Shown piece by piece: positions 34,708 through 45,214 of a stretch of DNA of 64,000 nt. The notes below the pieces were generated by a model. It made no database searches, was not told the origin of the DNA, and worked only from the letters and a program-made list of their open reading frames with translations. This DNA is from Strigamia acuminata (taxonomy: Eukaryota > Arthropoda > Chilopoda > Geophilomorpha > Linotaeniidae). The stretch is taken from NCBI GenBank assembly GCA_949358305.1, contig OX442315.1, positions 12,116,427 to 12,180,426 of the forward strand. The letters run 5' to 3'. The position numbers and the translations under genes were made by a program. How positions within the stretch are numbered: position 1 is the stretch's first letter; each line of letters begins with the position of its first letter.

Positions 34708-36987
34708 TACTCCTTTACGCAAAAACCGCTCCTCTTTTGGCACTTCTTCCGCGTGATCTTCCTCCAGATAATCAGTCATTGCCTTGTGATACCGTGCTTT
34801 ATAGTCCTCATTCCCATCAATTCGTTGCAGGGTGCTAGCTAATTGATTCATAGCTATCTCCCAATTAGAGTCAAGATCGTCAATTGCCCCGTTAAACGGC
34901 AACAATACTTCGTAGCGCCCTGAATCGAGTCTTTTCGTTGTTTTTTCAAATCGATCGCGGACAAAGTCAGAGTCCTTTTCACCGGCGCTTATGCCAATAG
35001 CTTCAAGACTCCAAAGCTTCTCCAATTCCCTGTCACTGGTGTCGCAACACGCGTTACAGCAGGAAACCGTGTCCGCCTCCTCAAACAAGTCTGTCGACCC
35101 TGCAGCCCCAGACAGGACCCAGCCGAAGATTGTGTTAATCAATCCGAGTGAGTCACTTAACCGCTTGCGACCGTTAACAAAAAACTTCCACCATACGTCG
35201 ATTCCCAGCAAAATTTCTATTTTGTTTGACTCGGACGGAAGTTCCTCCGCCAATTCAATGCCCATCCCCTTCACCTTTTCAATTACAGCTGGGTTTACAA
35301 CTCCCGAGACAAACGGCAAACTCTCCGCAGTAAGGGCAGCGACCCGAAGCTCCTTTGAACAGTGACGGGACCGTAAACATAAATCATAGATGTCGTAATC
35401 GGTTGCAGCCGGTATACTTTCGTTAAATCGCTGCGTCGTCATGTGCATAGTTCCTTCCTTTTGTAGCTTTAAACGATCAGCCAAACTTCGCAAAATAAAC
35501 GACCTGTGACTGCCCGAGTCCAAAACGCCACGCACGCAGTGTATCCCACCCGATTTCGTCTTCAAATTTGCCGTAAAAACCATAAGTTGAAGCGTGGAAG
35601 AAACCGCCATAGAAACGTTTGTGATCGCTTGAATCTCCCCAACTTTTTCGGTGGAAGACAAGGCTGTCACTTCAGACTTTCTGCAAATCGATGAATGGTG
35701 TCTCCCGCCACAAGAACGACAAGAAAACTTGGTTTTACATTCTTGTGCGCGGTGACCTGCACGCAGACAGTTGAAACACAGGCGATTTTTCCTTACGATT
35801 TCGAACTTGTCATTAACCTCCATTTCCTTCTTGCAGCTTGCATTTTGATGCTCTTCACCGCAAAACACACAGGCAAACTTGTCCGACTTTGATTTGGTTG
35901 ACGACGCAGATTTCGCGTTTTGAGCAGTAAAGCAAGTTGCCATCGTCCCTTTGGACTCTTTGGCTATTTCTGGCTGCTTCTCAGAGCGCTCTTTCTTTAC
36001 ACCGGTACGCTCGGAGCCCATTAACTCCTCCGTTTGCTCGGCTAATGTAATCTCCGAAGCGAGAAAATCGAGAAGAGTTATAACGTTACAGCCGCCCAGG
36101 CCATGGATCCGACCGTAGCGTGTCACCATTTCCATTGGAAATTTTCGGAGAATATCAGGCACGAGCAGCAACCCGGCCGTTCTCACCGGAACCTGCAACT
36201 GCTCGAGCAACCGAACCGCGGACGAAACTTTGGTCAGTAACGCCTTCACGGCTTTCGCAGGGTGTACATCCACTATCGGTTTCAATTCTCTTATGGTCTT
36301 CATCAGAGCATTGCGCTGAGCTCCAGCATCTCCATAACTCCGTTGTAATTCCTCCCGCGCCAAATCATAGCAACCATCTATGAGCGGATAATTAGATATG
36401 AGAGCGCCAGCTTCTCCTGTACAAGACACCTGCAAATATTGCAATTTTTCGATTTCCGACAAATCGGGATTTGTGTGTATCGCTGTTTCGAAGTGGTTCA
36501 TAAACGACTTGAAAAGCAGAACCTCCCCGTCGAACTTCCTCATATCCAACTTCGGAATCTTTGAGTTCTTCTTTTTTGGGGTGGTGGTGCTCAAAAACGA
36601 GCCGCCTCCCGCTCCGGCGGAAGTCGAAGAAACATTCGCCGCACCACCTCCTCCCCCATGCGCTACCCATCTTTTTGAAAGCTGATACCTCTTGGACAGC
36701 AGATCCAAGCGAACAGCTATCTCTTCTACATGACGAACTTTCAGCAGATACGGTGGCCGAAGCAGATGGGGCTGGAGTAAGTTCAAATCGTTGACCATCT
36801 GAAGATTTTTCTCTTGCGCGGACAACTGAAGTGCTTCCAGTTCCCCTGAATCAACTACGGTCTCGGAGCGCTTCAACATGGCCTCAAGAGAGACAGCCAA
36901 AGCATCCCACCTCGCTTCAAGCACGTCAGGTTGGATTGGCGGCAGCGGCGGGGTATAAGACCGCGGCGATACTGGTTGTGACACCAT
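34708..36987 (-). CDS. BEL gag-protease and start of RT
   Basis: Starts with ATG at 36987 and runs open into the MITE at 34705. Contains a helical gag region, zinc knuckles (CVFCGEEHQNASC, CFNCLRAGHRAQEC, CRSCGGRHHSSIC) and an aspartic protease with GVLDSGSHRSFI (DSG active site, as in BEL/Pao rather than DTG). The frame is in phase with the downstream RT frame if the MITE and one TA are discounted. Confidence 0.9.
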
Positions 36988-37581
36988 CTTTGCCTGGAAT
37001 TAGAAAGCAAAAGACAATATCTATCGCCAAATACCACAACCTCGTACCAAAATAAACAAGAAAACAAAACACGCACACGACAATAGCAATTGACACAGCA
37101 CACCACGTGTAGCACGGTGCTGCTTACTGAACGATTCACGTTTGACAAACAGAACCGGACAGCGACAAACTCCCCCGCTTAAGGCGGTTATATGGAGCAC
37201 ACTAGAGAATAGTTATTATTCCAGAAATAACAACTCACAAAACACAATTGCACCCTCCCCCAGGCACAAGCACTGACCATTCCCAACAACACTCTCAACC
37301 AATACAAAACCAAACTTAAAACTATAAAGTCCAAAGTCGGTGACTCTTCAAAGACGTTGCTCATCCACCGCACGCGTTGTGTTTGCAGTTATGACCGAAG
37401 AATCCAGCAACAGGTGACGTCAGGGCTGTCCGTACCGCCGCTCTCGACGACTTGACCGCGCGACTCTTGCCGCCTTGGGAAGACGTGTATTCGATGAACG
37501 ACACGCGTACGGAATCCAAAACCCGCACCAACTCGAACGAGGCTCACCGTCGCTCGCAATGGGTCACCCCGGCGTCCAGCT

Positions 37582-37601
37582 GAATCCTGGTCACGGCACC
37601 A
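37582..37601 (-). promoter_or_regulatory. BEL primer-binding site, probably for tRNA-His
   Basis: The plus strand reads gaatcctggtcacggcacca, which ends in CCA and fits the 3' end of an insect tRNA-His as I remember it. It lies 11 nt inside the 5' LTR, where a primer site is expected for minus-strand transcription. Confidence 0.6.
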
Positions 37602-37612
37602 ATTTCCGGTTC

Positions 37613-38383
37613 TGTTGCGGTCAGCCAACGAGATGACCGGTCAAGGTAGCGACTCCCAAGTCGCTCTTTGGATCGCATAGTGATTTCCGTACATCTGCGA
37701 CAGATGAGCAGCAATGGCGCATCGCATTGGAGAAATACTATTGTTGGGTCGGCACAGCAAGGCATGGAGGAGAAGCGCAAGCTTTACTCCTCCGCACACA
37801 TTGTTGACACTTGAATAAAATGAGTCGGGAAAAGCAAATAACTGACAACTTGTTTAATCATTGGAATAACGAGAAAGACTGAGGAAAAAGCAAAGAAACA
37901 AAAAAAGAGCAAGTGCAAGACAATGGCACGTGATAAAAACGACTTAGTTTAGCATTGTTATGTCACGTCAAACTGCACTGCAGCCTCCTCTTACAGCAGA
38001 AAACTGATAATCTAACAATGAGACAAGCAAAAATGGAAACAGATAAAATTCTCAAATGGCACTTCTAGGCCTCAGTAGAGAACACAAATAAGAGCTGATA
38101 AAATGTAAAGAAATCTTAAAATTAACAAGAAGCGATGCGGAATCCGCACCACAAATGACTAGGAGAACAAACCGTTCTTAATATCAAACACAATACCCAA
38201 AAAGCTTACACTGTGACAAAAACCAAACACAAAACCAAGTAAGCCTAACACACTTATTTACAAACAATTAGAGCGGTGTCCATGGGGATGCAAAGTAAAC
38301 TCCTAAAGCATATTAAAAACTAACTTACTTAATTATAAGAAACGATACAGCAAATAACACACACTCCATCGCTGATAGCAACA
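37613..38383 (-). repeat. BEL 5' LTR
   Basis: 771 bp; differs from the other LTR by one substitution and a 2-nt AC indel near the end. Confidence 0.93.
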
Positions 38384-39354
38384 GTTCCTATTGGCCGCCT
38401 ATTCACTGGTGTAGGGCTACATAAAAGTAGGCCAAAATACAAAAGCTTGAGTTACGAGAAGCCATTTTGTGTCCAGACATAACAATCAATAATACATTTG
38501 AAAACAACCAGCTGGAGAAAGCAACCGATAAATTTAACGAACTAAACAATCATGTATTTTGAAGTTAAAACATAAAACATTGCTTCTAGACTTTTTAAAA
38601 TATTTTATTACTACATATTAATCAATTTACATCATTTCAAACACCGAAAATAATCAAAGTAATTAAAATCAAAACAAACCTACTTTTCCTGGTAGAATAA
38701 TACAGGCAACAGTAAGGAGTAAATAGGCTCGGCTCAAGTAACCTTGGGCTCGGCCAATAGGAACAGGTGTTAGTAGTGTGTCTCTTACGGTGAGCCGGAG
38801 TATAGTAATAAATAAATAAGTTTTTTGTTTGCTCTTTCAGCGGGTTTTACTTATTGGACAAGTGGAGTTAATTTAAACGGAGGTAGTAACCGCAAGTTTT
38901 ATTGATTTTCCACGGGAAAACCTTTCACTGTAACAAATTGGTGTAGGGGCGAACCAAACGGCTCTCGCAATTGTGTTCTCCTTGATAGAAAGGGAGGGGA
39001 TGGAAAATTTTGTTGGGATGATAATTATTGTGATTACAGTTATCAGGTGCAATTTTTATGTGAATACAACCTTATGTAACCTGAAATAAATTAAAAATGA
39101 TGTAGTTTCATGGATTGTAGGATAAAGTAAAAGTAAAGTAAAATTGCAGTCATCCGTCAAATCCTTTCGATCATCAATACAGATGGTCAACCACCATCTT
39201 TGCGACTGTGTATGTTTAATCGGCAAAAAGCTGGCCGTGGCACCAAACAGCACAACGAGTCATCAAACCAAGTACGTGTTCATTCATGGCTTAATTTTAT
39301 TTTCTTATTATTGTTCTCTGTTATGTATTTTTTCTCCGGTATAAATGTTTTTGG

Positions 39355-40106
39355 AATTGAATCTAATTAGAGAAAAGAAATGTTTGCTTACTGTGAAGAC
39401 TGTGATGCAAGTGTTCTGTTTTGTTCTTGGACCAATCTACGTTTGGTTATGTTTCTTATTTTTGAAATGTTGAGACACCAAGATTTGCGCTTCAACGTGC
39501 AGTCAAACCGCCATGTTGCTCGAATAACAAAAACCTGGATTGCGAAGTAAATGGAAATTATTATTTCCGGAGAGAATCGACAGTTTGTTAATTTTGACTT
39601 TTATTTTCCTTTAACAGAACTTTGAAAATAAACGTGAATTCAGTTTTGAGGATTGAATAAAAAAAATTAAAGTAAAATTAGACGATAGTTCCCGCGGCTT
39701 TCTGTTTCTCGTTGTAGTGAAGCCAATTGTAGCATACCACACTAATAACAGAAAGCTCACATCCGTCCAGGAAAATCGAGAATAAAGTTCACAAATAGTC
39801 GATAAATCACTTGAATCTCGCGCGGGGAAAATTCAAAAGTTCAAAGGCAGATCAATTTGATGATTCATTTTTGCGGGCTATTGGTTTGCAAATGGTAACA
39901 CATTTCGTAAAATGTATTATGAAACGCGTTCCTCAAATATAAATGCATTTTCATATGCATTTTTTTCAATTGTATTATGTAATTTGTTATTTAGTGTACA
40001 AATGACGTACTACGTAACTCCGCAAAATGCTGAACGTTTTGGAATACATTAAGTGTATTGAACCACACAAGGGGTTCCTAAAGAAGCACCACGGGGTCAA
40101 ACAGGG
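39355..40106 (+). repeat. Left arm of inverted repeat flanking the tandem GTPase array
   Basis: Matches in inverse orientation the sequence 55035-55568 between FucTA and GTPase copy 4. The match begins at ggaattgaatc, which at the other arm spans the FucTA stop codon, and ends near the aggggttcctaaagaagcac block. A roughly 200-bp insert (about 39807-40020) is present only here. A third, partial copy lies at about 44565-44715. Confidence 0.7.
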
Positions 40107-40220
40107 TTAAATTTTTTCAATTTGCCAGAAATATCTGGAATTTCTAAACACATTTTTATTGAGATCAAATGAAATTACAAATAAAAAAATGTCAAGTTAT
40201 ACAAATCTCTAAAAACATGA

Positions 40221-43200
40221 TTACTGCATATTATCGTCTGATTGATCACTTGCATCTTCAGCTTCTGCACTCTTAAATGAAAAAAAATATATAATTTTAT
40301 ACTTTATATACACTAGACAGCCATTATTTGCAGAAATACGGTATTTGAAAACTTCACTTACTCTCCGAAAAAAACTTTTTTCACCGAGCGCATAGTTTTC
40401 GCCACGAAACCTTGTTTAATACTTTTCGACTCGACTACTTTCTTCGACTTAAACCTCCCAACCCTTGAATTCTCAACATCGTGGAACTTTTCGTAATCCT
40501 TGTTCATTTCTTCACCACCCGACAACGACGCCATCTTAATCGCCTGGTGCAGCTGCGCGCCATTGTGCTTAAGCGTGCACAAGCCATCCAAATGCATCTG
40601 GACCTCTTCGGAAGTCAGTTCCTTGGCATCCGGCTGCGCCATCGCCTTCTCCAAAGCCTTCACTTCTTCGTCGTACATCGCGCGCATCGACTTCAACCTC
40701 TTCAAAACATCATCATTGCCATCCACGAACACTTTCTGCTCCTCCTTCTCAATCAGATGATCAATGTATCGCCCCAACACGTTATTGTAAGGCAGAATTG
40801 CGTTCTTGCTCAAGTAACGACCCATCGTCACGCTCACTTCGATTATTTTCTTCTGCTCCTCCTCCTGTTCCATTGTAATTTCGTCCAACTGGGCAATAAA
40901 CTCCTGGATTTGCTGCCGCTCGCTTTTCTTCCCGCTGATTTTGGTCTCCACGTCCGGCACGGTTATTTTCGTCGAAACGGGGCACTGAACGTACGTTATG
41001 TGCAGGTGCTGATCCCAACAACACCCGCATTTGACGCAATTTAACGTCCCATTCATGGCTTTACAACCTTTAAGTCTCGCATCCCCCACGATATTAACAG
41101 GAACACCTTCTAAATAGCAGTGCGAGTGACATTGGCTGACGTATTGGACGACGCTGACAAACCCGTCGGCTGCCGGGTGGTATTTGACGCACAATGCAGC
41201 GCCGCACACGGTCCGGGGATGATCCAGCGGAATGGCTTTTAGTGTTATGATATCCACGAACAACATTTTCATCAGATCTTTGACGCTCGCTTCAGTGGAC
41301 GACAACATCTGACGCTTGTCTCTGATGATCGCCAGGTTCTGCTGGATGTTTTTGCTGATGTCGGCGATGGGTTTGGTCAAGCACACGATATTCTGTCGCG
41401 CGTCGTTCATCGAAATCGTGTCGTTGATGATGTGCGGCTCGAGTTTTTTGAAGTGCGAGATGAGCCGGTTGGTTTCTTCGACCGAAATGTTCCAACTTTC
41501 GCAGAAGGATTTCTTCACGCTGTCTCTGAACTCGACGCCATGATTGGAGGCGCACAGGAAACGGAAACTCTCGTTGTCCATGCAATACATCGTGTGTTTC
41601 TCCAATGGCAATTCGATGTTATTCTTCAATAATAGTTCGCCCAGCGGTTGCCGGGTGTCGCCGGGTTTGTAGAACGTTTCCCTCGAGTGGGTGAAACAAA
41701 ACACGACGTTTTTACTGGCGCTGCGGTGCAGATGTGTAAAAAGTTCCTTGACGCAGAACTCGAACAACACGTTGAGTCGCGACTCGTTAGGCTTGAGCAG
41801 AATGCAGATCCCATTGAGTCGTTTGAGCGTGCTCAAGTATTTGAGTATTTTATTGAAATTCTCCTTGTCCTGCTCGACGCCGCGCACGTCGCCGATGCCG
41901 GGCGTGTCGATGAGTCGCAACAAAGTGTCGCCGATGGGGAAAAGGTGCGCTTTCACATCTTGGGTGGCCGATTGACCCGGTTCCAGCACTTCGTTTTCGT
42001 CTTGTCCGAAACGGATGGTGTGTGTTTTGTCGTCTTCGTCGGTCAGTTGGAACGATGACGAAGTAACCGAGAGCAATTCGTCTTTCGAGGCCGCGTCCAG
42101 CGACGGAAACGCCAAATAATTCAGAAACGCGTTGATCCAAGTGGATTTGCCGACTCCGGTCACTCCCAATATCAACCTGAATTTTGCACACGGAGCTCTG
42201 CCGCACGAGCAGTAAAGGAATTCGTCGAATCCGTAAAAAAGCGCTTCTTTGCATTTGTAGCAACACCATTTGCGGGTGTCGTTGGCGCAGATGCCGCTAA
42301 AATATCCCGGACACTTCAATTCCAATTCCGTTCTTTTCCACGGTTTAGGGCGGTCCTCGTGGCAACCACAAATCTTGGCGAAACAAGTGAATTTCTCGCG
42401 CAGAAAAGTTGCGTAAAGGTCCAAGTCTACGAAGTTTCCGTTGCGCATCTTTGCAATGTAGGCGCCAACATCGTTTTCACTGATTTTCAAGTCGGACCGC
42501 ACGTCGAGATCGATCGCTACGAACGTAGTGTCGACATTGGTTTCTAGCGATTGGTCGAGCAAAAGAAGAAAGTAGCTTTTGTTCTCGTTCCACGACTGGA
42601 TATTGATTTGATGACACCTCGATTGCAGAAATAACACGACAACGGTCGAGGCTAACTTCTTGATTTTGTCGAATCCCTGGGATTGGTCGGATCCGATGTA
42701 AGTTACACCCTGGGATTTAAGTTTGTCGGCCAAGTCGATCTTCAGCGACAGATTGTCGAACTCTTTCAGCTGGATTTTTGTTCCGGCGGGTAAAAAATCG
42801 AAATTCGTCGACGTCTCGGCGCATTCATTCCGCGAACGTTCCGTTATTATCGTTTCCTTAAATTTGATTCGCAGTTTCGATTCTTCTTTTTCAACTTTGG
42901 ATTTCAGTTGCTCCAATTGTCGAAGACTCTCAACTGGTACGCAGTAATGGTGAGTTTCGAGTTTGTCCATCAAATCGCAGATTTCCAGCTTGGTCTCCAT
43001 CAATTCGGAGAATGAATTTGTGAAATTCAAAATGGAGTTTGGATCCAACGCTGAAACAACTTCCTTCATGCTGGTACCGTTCAAATAATCGCGCAACACG
43101 GAAATGGGCATCAGAGTGTACGTGATCGGCTTTCCTTTGCCACGATTCGCCATTTTGATCAAAACCGGCAATTTCTTGAGCAATTTCAACGCTTCTTCTC

Positions 43201-43902
43201 CGGTCGTAGTTGAATTATTCATGGGTAGAATGTCGCCGAACATTTCGACGGAATACCACGTTTTATTTTCAGGCAATTCTTGACTCAGATCATCGTCGAT
43301 TTTTCGTCTCTTAAATCCAGCGCTGTAATCATTTTCCGCCATCTTGATAGTAGAATTATATTCACGCAATTCTTGATTCAGCTGGTCGTTCATCTTTCGT
43401 CTCATTAATCCAGCGCTGTAATCATTTTCCTCCAACGTGATGACGGTATTTGCTCCGTACGTTATTCCCACGACGAAATGGGTGGCGAAATCAAAGTCGA
43501 GCGCGTGCGCGATGCGAAATGTTGTTTCAATCCGTCGGTGATAATCATTCTCTCCACTTCGGTTTGGATCGAGTAGATGATTGATTTTCGGGCTTTTTTG
43601 TTCGTCGGTTCGGTTTGCAGGTATTTCGCGTGTCCTTCCAGAGAAACGAGGTTTGCCATGATGCTCGCTCGCATTTCCGGGACGATGTGGAGTTTGTCGA
43701 ATTTTTCAACAATGTTTTCGGTGTTGATGTAGTTGACATCCGATTCGGGTGTTTTGATTAGTTCGGTCGCACTGTTGGGGATCGGCTCATTTAGCACCGA
43801 AAATCCGACAAAAGAATCCGTTTGAGCGTCGTACATGTCTCCGAGTTGTGCGACACGACCAACGGAATTCCGCTCGATGTTTTTATTGAACAGTATTTCC
43901 AT
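40221..43902 (-). CDS. SNTX/MACPF-like + P-loop GTPase protein, copy 2 (disrupted)
   Basis: ATG at 43902 directly follows a CAG acceptor (leader intron). The N-terminal frame (43902-43462) holds GDMYDAQTDSFVGFS and RASIMANLVSLEGHAKYL. One extra nucleotide near 43507, relative to copy 4, shifts the frame. The main frame then runs from 43471 to 40358 with the helical and thioredoxin-like region, the Cys cluster (KWCCYKCKEALFYGFDEFLYC), GVTGVGKSTW, DTPGIGDVRG, the PRTVCG Cys/His domain and a coiled coil. About 40 residues just before the P-loop, present in all other copies, are missing in frame. The apparent stop at 40358 overlaps a GTAAGT donor; a last exon at 40269-40221 would instead give the acidic ending DAEAEDASDQSDDNMQ. 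Probably a decaying copy. Confidence 0.75.
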
Positions 43903-45214
43903 CTGATAAAAAGCAAAGAAGAAAAATTTAATTTGCTTGATTTGTTAAATTAGATGTATATGTTTGTTAAAAATCAAGATACACTGAAAAAACGAGCACA
44001 GAAATTGCATCCGTGCACTAACATTACGAGAAAAGTACTCACAATCGCAGTTTGTCAAGCCTATGGATTCAAATATCATATACTGTATATCGCAAAGCTA
44101 AAACCAAAACACACGTGGTTTCGCCACAGAAAAAGAATTAAATTATTCACCGAGAGAGGGCGCTCCTGCTATTTTCTGTCTGGGACACTAGGGCGTCGAA
44201 ACAATAGCGGGCTCTTGGGTAACAAAAAGTAAAGGTTGAAATTTTTGTATTTTTCCTTTTTTCAACAGTAATAGTCGAACATTCTAAAATTTTCTAAATT
44301 TTAAACAATCCTTAAATTTTTATTTTAAAATTTTTTTAAATGATTTTTACAAAATTTGGTGATGAAATTATGCTCACAGTGGATACAAAACAAGACACAT
44401 GCAGATTGAATATGTGAAGATAAAGGTTGGAGTATAGTAATAGGTTAAAACCAATCTTTGAAACTAAATTTACAGCATTACAACATTTTTGAAGGAAAAA
44501 GAAATGTAAAACGTAATAAATTGTTAATACTGTACTAGTATATACTGAAATTATAATTCCTTTTACGTGGCAATATAGGTTTTTATAATTCGAGCAACAT
44601 GGCGGTTGGGTTGCACGCTGATGCGCAAATATCAACATTTCGAAAATAAGAAACAAAATCCAAACGAAGAATGCCCCAAAACAAAACAGAACACTTGCAT
44701 CACAGTCTTCCACGGTCAGAAAGTATTTCTTATCTTAGATTAATATTAACTCTACTGTCAAATCATTGTATTAAATATGTAAACTCATAATACAATCCAA
44801 ATCCAGAAATCCTAAATTTTTACAACATTGCGGTTGGACTTTACCTATACATTGTTTTCATTCATTGTGTGTAAACTATTCGCCTAGAGAATACACTATT
44901 CCCTCTTTGGTCTGTCGACAAATTACTGTTAGCTTCCTTGCAGAAGAGAAACAAAAAATAAACACGCATTTTAAACACATTTTTATTAGGGAGAAAAACG
45001 CTACAGACAAACTTTAACTAATGCTAAAAAAAATGAAGTTAGAATGACCAATGTGAAGTTACGAAAACCAAATAGTAAACACATGATGTAAGGGCAGATG
45101 AATCCTCATATTCTCGTCCTGTAGAAAGAAAGAAATTTTATAAATAACTACAACTTCTCCCGTTTGAACTCACCACTCGAATCGACCAGAACTCTGAAGC
45201 CGTTACCACGACTT
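43903..45214. other. Spacer between GTPase copies 2 and 3
   Basis: Contains the leader exon and promoter motif of copy 2 (44043-44171), a partial copy of the flanking repeat (about 44565-44715) and AT-rich spacer. No other gene. Confidence 0.5.
44152..44171 (-). promoter_or_regulatory. Conserved upstream motif of GTPase copy 2
   Basis: The plus strand reads gagagagggcgctcctgcta. The same motif occurs upstream of copies 3 and 4. It lies about 110 nt upstream of a GTGAGT donor (44042-44037) that would end a non-coding leader exon, so it sits near the probable transcription start. Confidence 0.45.

Larger units (their letters stand above)
29691..38383 (-). mobile_element. BEL/Pao LTR retrotransposon, nearly complete
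   Basis: Two LTRs (TGTTGC...GCAACA, about 770 bp) face the same way and are flanked by the 5-bp target duplication GTTCC (29686-29690 and 38384-38388). Transcription is on the minus strand: 5' LTR 38383-37613, primer site, gag-protease-RT-RNase H-integrase frame 36987-30526, 3' LTR 30459-29691. By eye I found one substitution and one 2-nt indel between the LTRs, so insertion is recent. The pol frame is interrupted once by another transposon (33487-34705). Domain order with integrase last and the protease region with DSG fit BEL/Pao. Confidence 0.93.
29646..38804. mobile_element. Short TIR DNA element (outer host of the BEL insertion)
   Basis: The sequence TACTCCGGCTCACCGTAAGA (29648 on) and its inverse (ending 38802) form terminal repeats that stay matched for about 37 bp up to CTACTAACACC and, after one mismatch, on to GTTCC at the BEL target site; beyond it the inner side continues with CTATTGGCCG. 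TA flanks both ends (29646-29647, 38803-38804). At the same place the intron of CTL1 has no insert, so the paralogue gives an empty site. Without the retrotransposon the element is about 460 bp and non-coding: a MITE. Confidence 0.8.
29038..39079 (+). pseudogene. C-type lectin CTL2, broken paralogue split by nested transposons
   Basis: Exons 29038-29092, 29290-29508 and 38841-39079 correspond exactly to the three exons of CTL1 with the same splice phases. Signal sequence, CPTSFEQLGDGCYHFS, LVSIDSQ and, in exon 3, GEPNGSRNC and CWDDNYC are all still recognisable. In exon 3 the Trp of FYWFST is replaced by TGA (38903-38905), which would remove most of the ligand-binding half. Intron 2 has grown to 9.3 kb through nested insertions. 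The rest of the frame stays open to TAA at 39077, so the nonsense change is young. Confidence 0.85.

Noticed and set aside
40481..41044. Plus-strand ORFs of 60-190 codons opposite the GTPase genes (also at 45164-46765, 47507-48019 and 54109-54600)
   Set aside because: They are antisense shadows of the real minus-strand coding frames; similar shadows recur because the paralogues are similar.
44336..44713. Minus-strand ORF of 125 codons with hydrophobic stretches
   Set aside because: It falls on the non-coding repeat shared with 39355-40106 and 55035-55568, and the frame is not kept in the other copies.
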